NCBI GenBank assembly: GCA_023055425.1 | Contig: JALGPY010000004.1 | Location: forward strand, 110,277,504-110,341,503 | Direction of reading: 5' to 3' | Source of the DNA: Linanthus parryae | Taxonomy: Eukaryota; Streptophyta; Magnoliopsida; Ericales; Polemoniaceae | DNA: 64,000 nucleotides | In this document: one piece after another, positions 1 to 11,506 of the stretch | How positions within the stretch are numbered: the first letter of the stretch is position 1 | Layout: each line of letters begins with the position of its first letter | Made by a program: the position numbers and the translations under genes | Notes under the pieces: model-generated | Seen by the model: the letters and a program-made list of their open reading frames with translations, nothing else | What the model was told of the DNA's origin: nothing | The model's database searches: none

Positions 1-1145
1 CTACATACATGTTATGTTGAGTCACAAGCGCTTCTCGCGGTGCAATGGTATTGTCATCCTTAGACTTGAAGTCACTAGATATTCTAGTTGTGGATCATTG
101 TGATCTTGGTAGCGTTAAACGCTACACCGTAACTGGGTAGTTATAAAGGCGTGTACTGGATACAATGAGAAGCAAGCTTAGAGATCGTAGTGGACGTAGA
201 GAGGATATGCCCCTCCCACATAACGGGGCCACTCGAGGGATAGTGCTTATAGAATGTCTGGCCATACTCAAATAAATCAATATGGGATATTGATGTTATT
301 TGCACGAATAAGGCTATTCCCATGGATCGAGAAACTATGGATTGGATATACGAGTGTGACTTGTATGTCTCGTGTCCAATCCGGATATGGAGGCAAAGGG
401 ATGAGACAATTACTTGTACAAAGGTTGTCAAGATGACTATTCTATTAGTTGGCTAGAATGGATGTTTTGCTAGAGACCGCTCCATATTAGCAAATAGTTG
501 CTACCAACTAGATAGAACCTATGGGGTCACACGCTATATAGAGTTGAACTAGATTTGGGAATTAATTAATTGGATTAATTAATTAGAAGGATCACTTTGC
601 AAAACCTTGCAAACTTAGTAGGGACTAATTTGCAAGGAAGGGACTAAATTGAATTCTAGTTGGACTAGAATAAGTCCTTTAGGTAGTTAACAAGGAGTTG
701 TTGGACTATATAAAGGACCCTCCTTCCTTCCTTCCTCATAACTTATGCTCATTAGTGAACATAACAAGAGTGGGAGAGAGCAAAAGGAGAGAGAGCAAGC
801 AACAAGGAGGCCGAACCGACCCCCTTTCCGCCGCCCTCACCCCGTCGGCCAAAAAAAGGGGCCGAAACCCTCTTTTTATCTCGTTTTGCGTGATTCGTTC
901 TTCCTCTTCCTAATCCGGGCTAGCACCAAGGAGTTTGGGAGATCTAGGATCAACTCTAGGCGTGGATCAACTATAGAGAACGTGACATTATTCGCGTTTG
1001 AAGTCATCAAGGAGAACCCAAAGGTGTATTTATGATTCTTACCTTTACTATCGTTATGCCTCTATACTTGTGATCCTTGGAGGGTTTTGCATGGCTTTTA
1101 TTTGATTATGCTTCCGTTGTGCGATCCATGAATCAAAACCCTACA
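1..1145 (+). mobile_element. 3' end of an LTR retrotransposon, cut by window edge
   Basis: This stretch has no long ORF and looks like the 3' part of an LTR element, probably mostly LTR. A TATA motif (TATATAAAGG, about 704) is followed by a leader-like stretch. The right end, CCCTACA at 1145, abuts the gypsy integrase reading of the next element exactly where that frame breaks after its HGLP motif. This places the LTR as an insertion into the gypsy element, with GGAAG as the candidate target duplication. The left end and the partner LTR lie outside the window, so the family and TSD cannot be confirmed. The copia-like look of the terminal bases is a judgement only. Confidence 0.5.
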
Positions 1146-1848
1146 GGAAGACCATGCAGCTTACAAATATTTTGAAAGAAGACTTCAACTACAGTTTCAG
1201 CTGTATAAGGATGAGTAAGGGCAATAAAGTGTCCATATTTTGAGAACCTATCTATCACCACTAAAATGGTGGTCTTGCCTTCTGATTTGGGAAGTCCTTC
1301 TATGAAATCCATGGAAATTTGCTCCCATGGTTGATTAGGAATGGGAAGGGGTTGTAAGAGGCCTGGATAGGGAAGGTGTTCTGATTTCATCCTTTGGCAT
1401 GTGTCACAAGCCAGCACCAACTTCTTGACTTGTTGCTTCAATTTTGGCAAAAAAACAGCTGTTTTACTCTCTTATAAGTCCCTAAGATGCCTGAATGTCC
1501 TCCCACCCCAGTATCATGCAATTCTTTGATGATATTGTCTCTAAAATCTGAAGTGTCACCCACATAAATCAAGTTCCCTTGTATGATAACACCATCCTGC
1601 AACTTGTAATTCAATTGAGAGGTAGGATCAATAGCCAACATACCAATAATATTCAGAGCCCAGCTGTCATTGGCATAACTAGCTATGAGCTCCTTCATCC
1701 ATTTAGGTGTCATTGTAGATACAACCTTACACTCTCCTTCCTTAGAATTCATGTCCTGGTCTCTTCTTGACAAGGCATCTGCCACTACATTATCTTGCCC
1801 TTTCTTGTATTGTATCTCATATTGCAAACCTAGCATTTTGAGATCCAC
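1146..1848 (-). pseudogene. Gypsy integrase and RNase H tail fragment
   Basis: Two overlapping open stretches (1438-1848 and 1133-1450) carry the end of RNase H (VVADALSRR), the integrase zinc-binding region (HSGILGTYKRVKQ, then CDTCQ) and the start of the catalytic core (MDFIEGLPKS, VVIDRFSKY). They are in different frames, so there is a frameshift near 1440-1450. The core stops after HGLP, before the second catalytic Asp, where the neighbouring LTR begins. The fragment cannot encode a working integrase. Confidence 0.85.
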
Positions 1849-1874
1849 TTCTGTTGCAGTACAGTGGTTAGTTT

Positions 1875-2941
1875 CTACTCCAGCAAGTACTTAAGACTAT
1901 GATGATCAGTCTTAATAATAAATCTAGTACCCTCTAAGTAAGGTCTCCACCTAGATACTGCATGTACAATTGCCAATAATTCCTTCTCATATGTGGATAA
2001 ACCCAGGTGTTCGACACTTAAGGCCTTACTAAAGTAGGCCAAGGGTTGATGGTTTTGCATCAATACTGCACCAATTCCTTCATAGAAGGCATATGCTTTT
2101 ATAACAAATGGCTCTTTAAAGTTGGGTAAAGCCAGAACATAACTGGAGAGCTGATCATGGCTTCCTTGAGTTTGTGAAATGCCTGCCTAGAAGTCTCATC
2201 CCAATTGAAATTCCCTTTCTTGAGCAATTGTGTCAGAGGCCTAGCAATTACTCCATATCCTCTAATGAACCTCCTGTAATACCCAGTGAGACCTAGAAAC
2301 CCTCTTAATGACTTCAAGTTGTTAGGGAGTGGCCAATCTTGCATTGCCTGTAACTTCCTGGGGTCTGTTTTTACCCCTTCTCTACTGATGATGTGTCCTA
2401 AATACTCAACTGAATCAATTCCAAATGAGCACTTACTCATTTTGGCATACAATTGATTACTTCTCATCACTTCAAACACAATATTCAAGTGTTCTACATG
2501 CTCCTCCATACTGCTGCTGTATACCAAAATATCATCAAAAAACACCAATACCATTTTTCTCAATTGAGCTTTGAATACCTGATTCATCAAGCATTGAAAT
2601 GTAGCAGGAGCATTTGTCAATCCAAATGGCATCACCTTGAACTCATACAATCCTTCATGTGGTCTGAAAGCAGTCTTATACATATCAGCTTCTGCCATTC
2701 TCACTTGATGGTACCCTGCTCTTAAATCCAATTTAGTGAAAACTGCAGCTCCTTTTAACTCATCCAACAATTCATCTATGACTGGAATTGGAAATTTGTT
2801 CATGATGGTCACTTCATTCAATCCCCTGTAATCCACACAGAACCTCCATGTCCCATCTTTCTTTTTGACTAACAATACTGGAGCTGCAAATGGGCTTGTG
2901 ATAAGCTGAATAATTCCATTTTCCAACATTTCCATAACCAT
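1875..2941 (-). pseudogene. Gypsy reverse transcriptase and RNase H fragment
   Basis: The open stretch 2099-2941 is a Ty3/gypsy reverse transcriptase: [18 protein letters not shown] near its start, then [27 protein letters not shown] and the catalytic box FFDD in place of the usual YVDD or FIDD form. The connection and RNase H region follows (LAYFSKAL, KELLAIVHAVSRWRPYL) in a second frame at 1875-2063. Frame breaks lie near 2063-2099 and 1848-1875. The enzyme would normally copy the element's RNA into cDNA. This copy is broken. Confidence 0.88.
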
Positions 2942-2946
2942 TTTTT

Positions 2947-3906
2947 CTATCTCATTCTTCTGGATGAAGGGTACCTATATGGCCTCAGACAAATTGGAGT
3001 AGCACCTTCTTTGAGGGGTATTTGGTGGTACCGTGCTCTCTTGGGAGGTAGCTGCTTGGGTTCTTCAAAAAGGTCAGAATAAGTTTGCAATAATGGCTGA
3101 AGTAAAGGTGGGATTTGAGTGTGATCCTCAGCTGCATTGATGGTGTAGAGCTGTGCATTAATTGATGCTGCATTTCTGTCACAGTATCTGTGAATTGCAT
3201 TGAGGTGTGCTTCTTTAACTTCCATTGGCATTTTGTTGGCTTGTAGTACTATTTCTTGTCCTTGATGCTGGAATCCAAAAGCTTTTTTGTTGAAGTCTAT
3301 GGAAATAGGACTGACTTGCTTCAACCACTGAGCTCCTAATACCACATCACATCCTCCCAGAGGAAACACTCTTAGCTCAGTGTTGATTTGACACTTCTGC
3401 ATCTGTATGTGTACTCTACTGCAAATGCCAATGCTAGCAATCACAGATCCATCAGCTACTGCCACCTGCATGGTTTTATCATTCTGAGGAGTGCATCCCA
3501 CTCTTTGAGCAGTATTAACATCAATGAAATTGTGGGTGGAACCAGTATCTATGAGAATATGGACCTCCTTACCATTTATACTACCCAAAATTCTTATGGT
3601 GTCCACACCAGTATTACCAGACATGGCATGTACTGAGATGCCAAGTGTAGTGTCCTCATTGTGATTCTCCTCTTCTGGCACATTGCTGCAAGTTTCAATG
3701 GTGGGGGTATTGTAACCTTCTTCCGAATCTTCACACTCATCCATCCCAATTATCAGATATAATTGTTTCTGCTTGCATTTATGACCTGGAGTGTAACCCT
3801 CATCACAATAGAAACACAATTTCTTGTCTATTTTTTCTTTCATTTCAGCAGCAGTCAACTTCTTGTAAGGAGTATGAGTGGTCTTTGCTGGCAATCCCTC
3901 AGCCAC
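2947..3906 (-). pseudogene. Gypsy gag C-terminus and aspartic protease
   Basis: This stretch has one zinc knuckle, CFYCDEGYTPGHKC (C-x2-C-x4 or more-H-x-C type, slightly off consensus). A retropepsin domain with the active-site motif LIDTGSTHNFID follows, then the flap-side region (VVLGAQWL). The C-terminal part begins the linker into reverse transcriptase (LRPYRYP) and then shifts frame at about 2945, apparently by the loss of one base. The protease itself looks complete; the lesion falls at the protease-RT junction. Confidence 0.85.
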
Positions 3907-3919
3907 TGTGAGTGTAGGT

Positions 3920-4174
3920 TCAAACTTTGAAGTCCAATTGGTACTTGTTTTTTTCTCTTCCCCAACTTGTCTTATTGTATTGTCCCCTCATCCAATCTTT
4001 CATTTCATCTTTAATGGTCTGTTCCACATAGCTAATGTGTACTTCTTGTAGCCTAGCCATTGCTTTGGCTTGTGACAGTGTCTGAGAAAATTGAAATTGA
4101 ACAGCACTTCTGATGTCAATTTTTAAGCCACTGAGGTAAATCCAAAAGGTAGATAAATGTGAGTTCTCAAGCAT
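3920..4174 (-). pseudogene. Gypsy gag fragment
   Basis: A short stretch of about 84 codons precedes the knuckle-protease reading in a different frame. It contains a helical piece (FSQTLSQAKAMARLQEVHI) of the kind found in the C-terminal third of plant gypsy gag proteins. The N-terminal gag, leader, primer site and LTR are missing. The call rests mainly on its position upstream of the knuckle and protease. Confidence 0.6.
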
Positions 4175-4175
4175 T

Positions 4176-4484
4176 TTTCATTTAAATTTAATTAAATTAT
4201 TAGTAATTTTTTCTCTAATAAAATGGTTAAAAAACTACATGCTCGACTCAATTTTTCATATTTGACAATGAATGTAAGTTATTTCTTTTTATAACATTGC
4301 AAAAAAAGTCGATAGTAAAACCATAAATGTGATGTTTAACACCTGAGTACAAATAGAAAATTAGTCAAACTTAAAAGAATATTTTTAGTTAAGAAAATTC
4401 TTTACTTCGTTATATACTTTAAATAAATCTAAGTTAACCAAGTCGTCATACTTCGATTATAGTATACGACATTCATTTGTTCAC
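4176..4484. other. AT-rich spacer, no gene seen
   Basis: About 300 bases of AT-rich sequence lie between the decayed gypsy element and the solo LTR. I see no ORF, RNA gene or repeat structure. The last five bases, TTCAC (4480-4484), are the left target-site duplication of the solo LTR. Confidence 0.6.
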
Positions 4485-6070
4485 TGATAACGCCCAATTA
4501 GGGGTTATCTTTTAGCCTGATTTCACGAGCGTTTGTGTCAGAAAACAGTGTCTTTTGCCCGGAATTGCCTTAGAATGCCTCGGGAAGTTAGAACGAGACG
4601 TTTATTTGTACTTTCTGGATTCCTGCTTATTTATTGCTTTTATTGGATATGATCATGGGTTCTGTTCATGTTGCCTTTTTAGGAACAGGTTCGGTAGGTG
4701 CATCGGGAAGCGTGCCGGGACCAAACCGGGACCGTCTCGGGAAACGTGCACCAGATCGAGCCGAGACGGGAACACGGAAAAGCAAAAAAACACCAAGGGA
4801 GGCAAACCGGAGACTTCAGGCAGACGTGTGGGACCCAGGAGACCTAACCGGGCCCAGCAGAGGACCAAGACGGGCCAGGACACAGCCCCTGCCTGCGTAT
4901 ATACGCAGGGGCTGCGTATATACGCAGCTGCTGCGTATATACGCAGGCAGGGGGTATGGGAGCATGATTTTGTGGGCCCTGATTGCGTATATACGCAACC
5001 CTTGCGTATATACGCAGCCAGGTTGACTTTTTTCCCAAGTCGGTGGACCGATGGCAGTTTTCGTAAATTCTGGCGCAAGCGTTTCGGAAAAAACAACACT
5101 ATTTTAAGACTCGTCTAGACTCGTTTTGAGACACACAATACACAGCACAACCGAAGGACAAGTCAGAGCATCCCCGAAGAGCACGGAAGAGCGATTCGAT
5201 ATTCGAAGACTTAGTTTGATTTCATCCTTTCTCTTTACATTCAGAAACTGTGTTTCGTATTATGTCTATTCGTAGCTAAACTTCTTACCTAGGTTCTCGG
5301 TGAACCTAGGGTTTCGTATCCAGATTTTATGACTAGTTTCATTATGGATTCATAAGTGTTATCTTAATTCAGCAAGTTGTATCTGTTATTTTGGCTTTGA
5401 TTATTCTCGTATATGCATGATAGGATTGATCACCCAGGATTGCTATCACCCGAGCCTGTAGGTGAAAACGTCAGGTTAGGGTTAGGAAGAAAAGTCAGGA
5501 TTTAGTACCTTACCCTGATAGGCCGACCAGAGAAAGGGAGATAGGGCTAGCACCGAAAAACGTGAGACCGACTGTTAGAGAATTTGACCCGGGCCATTCG
5601 GATAGGTTAGAAACCCTAACAGGATTAGAGACTGCAGACTTAGGCAGCTTAACAGGAATCAGAAAGTCTGCAGGATCGGGATTACGCGTGGAAGCTGAAA
5701 GGTCACTGCACAACCGGTACGTTGCATAGATAACGAAACTGCTGAGTGTTTTCATATCAAACGTAAAAATGAATTCTGTAGAAAACCTAGGGGATCGTGG
5801 AGCCTAGTTCCCATCCATTATAGTAACAACCAATTCAGCTTATTTCAGAAAAACGTCACAAAAATATTTACGTGTTCGCTTTCAATTTCTGTTTCTAGGT
5901 TCATAAACTGCAATCACAACCCACTCCTCCTTGTTACTACACTCAGTTAACTAAAACTGATTACGTGAGAAAACCCGAAACAGCCTCCGTGGGATCGACA
6001 ACCCGAGTTGAAATACACTCGGTTTTACTTGATTTCGTATACTTGCGAATAGCCTGTATTCTGTGCATCA
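4485..6070 (+). mobile_element. Solo LTR, 1586 bp, TSD TTCAC
   Basis: The segment begins TGATAACG and ends GTGCATCA (TG...CA). It is flanked by a perfect 5-bp duplication, TTCAC, at 4480-4484 and 6071-6075. No primer site, gag-pol or second LTR is present, so it is a solo LTR left by recombination between two LTRs. The 3' part contains the phrase CTCCGTGGGATCGAC and a run of alternating AC/GT-rich text, which resembles the 3' ends of plant Tat/Athila gypsy LTRs; this is family recognition by memory. The first 24 bases form an imperfect inverted repeat (GATAAC...GTTATC). The ORFs seen inside it on both strands are chance products of the palindromes. Confidence 0.82.
4892..5016. repeat. Cluster of five perfect palindromes around TGCGTATATACGCA
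   Basis: Five copies of TGCGTATATACGCA lie within 125 bp: 4892-4909 (18-bp palindrome), 4911-4928 (18 bp), 4931-4946 (16 bp), 4983-4998 (16 bp) and 5003-5016 (14 bp). Each is a perfect inverted repeat by itself. The first three are nearly adjacent, and a spacer of about 36 bp separates them from the last two. Flanking bases differ but stay complementary within each copy in four of five. The cluster is in the U3-like half of the solo LTR, where protein-binding sites are expected. Confidence 0.95.
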
Positions 6071-6075
6071 TTCAC

Positions 6076-7345
6076 ATATTTCCTGGCATTGCGCGGGTTC
6101 TCGCCTAGTTGATGCAAATGACATTTCATCTTTTGTTTAGTGTTGAATTCAATTTACTTGGAATATTAATTTATGTACCAAAACAGAAGTAACAAGATAA
6201 TTATTTTAAATTTTGCACAAGCCAATGCATGAGCTCTAGTAATATGTTCTCATAAATTGGTTTTCTCTAGTAAGTTGACGAGTGCATTTTTGTTTATTTA
6301 AACAAATAATTGTTAAATTCTTTAGATAGTTGGTGATCCCATAATCATCTGTCATTTTTGATTGCATATTCAGGAACATGCAACAAAATCTCTCGTAATT
6401 TCTTTTGAGGATCTTCTCACCGGATCAGAGAAAGACGGGAACTTGCCTTTTGAAAAGTGCTCACCATTCTGGACAACCCTTGAAGGTAGGGACGTATTTC
6501 AAAAGATGCATCAGAACCATATTTTAAGCAATTGTTGTCGACCAATGAATCTAACCGCGAAGACTTAGCTATAGCTCACATGGTCACCTTTGCAAATATC
6601 GCGGAGTCTACATCAATGTTTCAAATATATGATGACCTCAAAAACACCATAGAGAGCCATCTAGAATCACTCTGACTTGGAAGCTCATGGGTTCAAGGTT
6701 GACCCAATAAGAGACCGTCTAAACCAGTTTCTATTGAAGAAAGAAGAGAAAGAGAAGCTCGCAGGCCGATTACAAGAAGTTCGTCTGGAGCTTGAGGAAC
6801 GTACTCTTTAGAGTAGGGAAATAAATGAAGAGATTCAAGAGCCGGACAGGAAGATTGAGGAGTTACAAGCAAAGAGAAATTCAGCGATCTCAGCAGCTGC
6901 GAAGATTGATACCGACATTGCAACTATGGAGACAGAGTTTGATGTCACTATTCAAGAAGCTCAGAACGCTCGACATGATTTTGAAAACCTAGTTGTAGGT
7001 CCTTTGTTTCCTTCGAAATTGCAGGGTTTCATCGCCAACCGTACGCTTGAAGTAATGTTGATTGAGTCCATCATCGTTTGTGTGCATGTGGAGTGTTGAT
7101 GATGTGTTGACTTTTGAACTTGGAGTTTTGTGAGTTTGTTTACGACGATAATTATTTGAACTGGAAAGTTAATTATCTGGATTGGATATTAAACTCCATT
7201 AACAAACAACTCCGTTTGTTTGGAAAAGTAGTGGTGGTGTTTAGAACCATTATTTAAACCCTCGGGTTCATTTGAAGGCATTGGATTTTGAGGTAAATTT
7301 GGATTTGGTTAACAGTATCTTACATGTACGTGGTTTAAATTTGGG
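6076..7345 (+). pseudogene. Agenet/DUF724 gene copy A, 3' part, broken
   Basis: The stretch 6105-6375 matches intron sequence of copies B (27200-26950, minus) and C (33660-33820). It is joined directly to the DUF724 exon that copy C has at 48600 onward, so the middle of the gene is deleted. The protein reading keeps LPFEKCSPFWTTLEG, the start of a DUF724 domain, and then the coiled-coil tail up to about 7000. Lesions include frameshifts near 6540-6570, a stop where copy C reads through (about 6675, CTC TGA) and a TAG at about 6808. The 3' flank to about 7345 still matches copy C's 3' flank. DUF724 proteins of plants usually pair with Agenet (Tudor-like) domains; no function can remain here. 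Confidence 0.82.
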
Positions 7346-7699
7346 CGGAATGGCTGTCAACAATTACATCTTACTTTATGGGCATTCATGAAATAAACCA
7401 CATATTTTACTTTTCAGATGATTTTCGTAGTTCTTGCTAATTTCAATATGTTAGACCGAAAAGATTGTACATCCACTCAATGGGTGCTTAAGCCAGCCAG
7501 CGTATCGCTTGTTTCTCTATCTAACAATCTTGGTTAGCCTCTATATTTTGAACGAAAGAACTAGGTTTTACCCTGCTCACGGTCTAAAAGTATCGTACGT
7601 AAATACACCTCAAATATATTTGGTTTTGGTGGCAGTACAGTGTTGAATGACGTACCGGGTTCAAGAGAATGATATGTAATTTCTTTGGGAAAACAATGC

Positions 7700-8590
7700 A
7701 ATATACTTGAGAGATATATGTCTAAAGTTCCGAGTAGATTTCATCCACGGGAGGATTATTAATACGTAGAAGATTGATGGCTCGAAATCCAAATTTTTTA
7801 TGTCAGCAGGAGGGCGACTAACGCTCATTCGTAGTGTTTTGGCTTCCATCCTCATTCACATTCTTTCAATGTTTTTGCTTTCGAAAGGGGTCCTGCGCAG
7901 GCTTCCCTCTCTTTTTTAAAAATTTCTTTTGGAGCTCGGGTGACAGGATTCGAAGGCATTGGATTGGTTGGGACAAGCTCTTCGCCCTAGGAAGGAGGGT
8001 GGTTTGCGCCTTCCGTCCTTGGCTAACGTTGGTTTGACGCTTCAGATGAAGCTATCTTGGTCATTCGTTCAGGGAGTGTCCTTTTAGCTCTTTTTTAGGT
8101 TTTCGCTATGGTACTCCCCATGATTTCATTCCGAGGCACCGTGAAAACTTTTTTTGGAGGATGATAGTGTGGATTCTTTGGATGACTCATCAATTTTCTT
8201 TTTTGACAGGATTTTGGTGGTTCCTCCAGGTGTGTTTGGAGGCCGGCACCACGGGTCAGTTTACGGTCAGATCATGCTTGAATTTTCTTCGTATGCAGGA
8301 TGTGCCTTTTCAATGGCGTTCTAGACTCTAGATTCCTCAGTTGTTGTCTAAGGTGGAGATTACATGTGCCACTTGATCTTTAGAGCTCTTCCGAGTAGTG
8401 AGATGATTCACTGGTTAGGGGTTCCTTTGACCTCGCAGTGTTTTTGCTATTTTTCGGCAGAGAAGTCGTTAGCTCATCTTTTTATCTACGAAATGATTTA
8501 CACAACGGTTCGGGAGCCTTTTCTCTCCTGGGGGGATCCTTGTCTCATTCTTCAGTTCGTGGGCTGTATTTGCATGAATTCATGAGTTGT
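7700..8590 (+). pseudogene. LINE ORF2 relic (RT thumb and zinc-binding region)
   Basis: A reading through 7800-8040 gives SAGGRLTLIRSVLASI, then RLPSLFKNFFW and HWIGWDKL, the usual wording just after the reverse transcriptase core of plant L1 LINEs (compare GGDEHKRKIHWVAWDK in the intact LINE at 36640-42464). Further on, near 8260-8500, weak zinc-binding-domain text appears (FTVRSCLNFL, then HWLGVPLTSQCF). Stops and frameshifts are frequent. Endonuclease, ORF1 and poly-A tail are not visible. It is an old 5'-truncated or internally deleted copy. Confidence 0.7.
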
Positions 8591-8759
8591 CTGCGCAAAC
8601 TCTGGAACTCATTTTGTACGTACAAAATACTAGGATATTCGAGCGAATTCCTGTCCCTTTATTTCTTCTTAGCGGAAATCTTAATTTCTCTTCTCTTCTT
8701 GCAGCAATTCCTTTGAATTGCTAGTGTCTTCGTGCGAATTCCTTCACCTCCAAAATCCA

Positions 8760-11506
8760 TTTTTTTACTGTAGCTCATTTCTTCTCTCTCATTGGCATTT
8801 TTTCTGATATTTTTCTGCTTCTAAAGTTCGTTCTCGCCTCCAATCTCATCCTCGAGCCTCCGGTACCTGAAATGCACAACACTAAACATATCGGGAGATC
8901 AAATGGGACGTAAATAGCTTAAATTTACCGCAAAACTGTAAAAACTCCTAGACTTCACATTTACACACAACTAGCGCTAGTTCATGCATATTATAGTATA
9001 ATGACTAATAACTAATCAAAATTTCTTGGGAATAACGCAAAACTACACATAATCAGTAACAATATAACTCCGAATACGTGGTTATCAAATAACCCCACAC
9101 TAGCCATTTGTGCGACCTGACTGAACCCAATACGAACCAGTAACCAAGTGAACACCAACCACCCTACCAATATCAATATCGCAATTGCATATAATTGCTT
9201 ACAATCCGACACGAGAATCAAAGACACAAATCAATACACTACTCGACAAATGCAACAAGATGATGTGAATGAAAGTATACTACACGACTCGATCTCAACT
9301 AAACTCGTATTGGAAATACTCAAATTTTTTTTTTTATTAATTTATGCGTGATCGGGAAATCTCAATCACTTAAATGAGCATGCCCTCGTGCTCTCAGTCT
9401 CTCAATCACAAAGCATACAATGGAAAGAATGTTGAGGCCGATGAAGACTTACTCTTCACGAACTTGAAGTCTCCCTAGAGAGCATAGAGAGTTTAAAGTC
9501 TCTTTCTAAAAATGCCTATCCCTTCTCGTATGCCGAAAAAGATAGAAACGTCCAAGCCTAGCCAAGTACACCATCTGAGTTTTTATTTCAATGGGTTTAA
9601 ACTGATGAAGGCTTAAGGACGGTAGTATAGTCCTGTAGAAGTGCGTTCCTAATCGTAGTGACATATCCAAACCCTCAACTCACACTCCCTCGCCCCGATG
9701 AAACGAATACCAAATAAGAATCTCACAACTTCGGTTACGCCGTTCTTGCGGCCACCAATGTAAAACAATGTAAGTAAAGTCAACAAAAAATAAAATTCCC
9801 TAAGCCTACACATTTTAATTAATTTAAAACTTAAATCTATGGCAAAGGTGCCAAAAGCTATTTTATTAAAATCTACAAGATGTATATTCATACCCTCGAA
9901 AACAATGATATTTCTCTAACTAATGATATTCATACAAGAAGTAATTTCTTCACAAAAATACGTCAAAAGCTATTTGCTTTTTCCTTCCACAATAATGCAT
10001 CACATCCTTGACTAATTTTAGTGCAAACAGAGCTTCTGAGATATTATGCTTGTGTTTTAGCAAGTAGTTCAGTATGGTGACTTCTATTTGAATCGCCTTT
10101 ATTTCTGACACATTTGGTGTGATGCCACTATCATGTCATTCTGATTTATTCTCATAATTCAGATAAAATTATATGCGATATATAACACAACACTTAGTCC
10201 ATACATGTATTTGTACATTAGATGCTATTACTTTATCATACAAAAAAAGGAAATAAATGTATATGAATGAAAATATCCATAAAAAAATAACATATTCATT
10301 TATCGATAAGTAAATAACTCTACTAAACAAATAAATTTGTATTCATTTATGGGGAGTTTCACTAATATCAGTAAACATAATTTTCTATAATGTAACGGTG
10401 CTATTAGTATAGGGACGATAATGAAATTACCGTGTAGTCAACATGGTATAAGTATTCGCTATGAACCCTAAAAATTTCAATCGACTCATTTTCTTCTTCG
10501 CCGCTTCGCTCTTCACCTTCTTCCTTCTCTCTAGAGAGAATAGTTAAGGTTTTGCATTTTCCGAGATCTCTTAGGCTTTCAGCATCGTATGCCCGTCAAC
10601 AGTAATTTCATCGATCCCTTTTAGCCTCCTATGCCTATCCATTGATTCCTTCCCTCTGATCTCTTTAATTTCTGCAATCTCTTCAATTTCTTTCAGCCGC
10701 ACATGCCCATGAATTCTTTTTTGATGGATTGTTTTGCTTACTTTTCGCCTCCAATGCAAATTCAAGCCAAATTTCTTTTTCGATAGACTTGTTACAAGGA
10801 GTTCATTTTAAGAAGGCTCGATTTTTTTGCGATTGCATGCAACTGGTAAGTGTTATCATCTTTTCATCTTTTAGTTATTATATTTGAATATGAGAAGAAC
10901 TGTTATTTTAATTTGCTTAATATATCTGAAACCATCTCTGGTACTAATAGGCAATTTTTTCATAAAATTATAGTTTTGCATCATAGATAACAAAATTTTT
11001 TGCAGCTCTTCTCCATTAGTGATTAGGCAAAAATAAGAAATGCTTGAAATAAATATTTATTTTATGTTAGAATAGTTGACATATTGAGAGAAAATAGGGG
11101 AAATCATGGTGAACTTTTAGGAGCATGTTATGGCCCACTAAAATGCAGAGGAAATTTTGCCTACCAAAAACTCATCGCCAAATTTGGCGAAGTGAATGCC
11201 TATTTGACGTTTTGCCTATTGAAATGTTTATGCTAGTGGAGTATAAATTTTACCAACTCAATTATAACTTATCAAAAAATTAATTTAAGTAACCTATTTG
11301 AGATGTGACATCTCCATGTCTTGTGAGACAATTATGGAAAGTCATCTGATTATGTTGCTTATTTACTTGATTTGAGATAATAGTTTCACATAAAAAATGA
11401 TCTAACATATCCGCGCACATTGATCTCAATTTTATCTTATGGTAGATTATAGTGAAGAAAATTATTAAGATTTATGTCAAAATCAAATATGAAAAAAAGG
11501 AAGAAC
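8760..11506. other. Unassigned AT-rich region
   Basis: No ORF in this region reads as a known protein. Noted pieces: 9955-10130 on the minus strand is open for about 55 codons (contains EVTILNYLLKHKHNISEALFALKLV), not recognised and without a start. Near 10480-10790 there is a pyrimidine-rich, 5'-UTR-like stretch after GAACCCTAAA. At 11167-11180 there is a 14-bp palindrome, CGCCAAATTTGGCG. Boundaries of any transposon here could not be proved. Confidence 0.4.

Larger units (their letters stand above)
1146..4175 (-). mobile_element. Decayed Ty3/gypsy retrotransposon, both ends missing
   Basis: Read on the minus strand, the order is gag remnant, CCHC knuckle, protease, reverse transcriptase, RNase H, integrase. 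This is the Ty3/gypsy order, with integrase after RNase H. The reading frame is broken several times and no LTRs are visible here. The right end fades into AT-rich DNA near 4175. The left end is interrupted by another LTR at 1145, so more integrase probably continues outside the window. It is an old, non-autonomous copy. The chromovirus-like integrase wording (MDFIEGLPKS) suggests a lineage but does not prove it. Confidence 0.88.

Noticed and set aside
4653..5099. ORFs on both strands of the solo LTR with repeated AYIRR/CVYTQ text
   Set aside because: The palindromic repeats read as open frames in either direction; there is no coding evidence.
4485..6116. Helitron ending in CTAG after a GCGC...CGC stem near 6108
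   Set aside because: The TTCAC duplication at 4480 and 6071 with TG...CA ends fits a solo LTR much better, and the sequence after 6076 matches nothing Helitron-specific.
10369..11242. Possible small CACTA element (CACTAATATCAG... and ...TGCTAGTG)
   Set aside because: End similarity is short and no 3-bp duplication matches; not enough to call.
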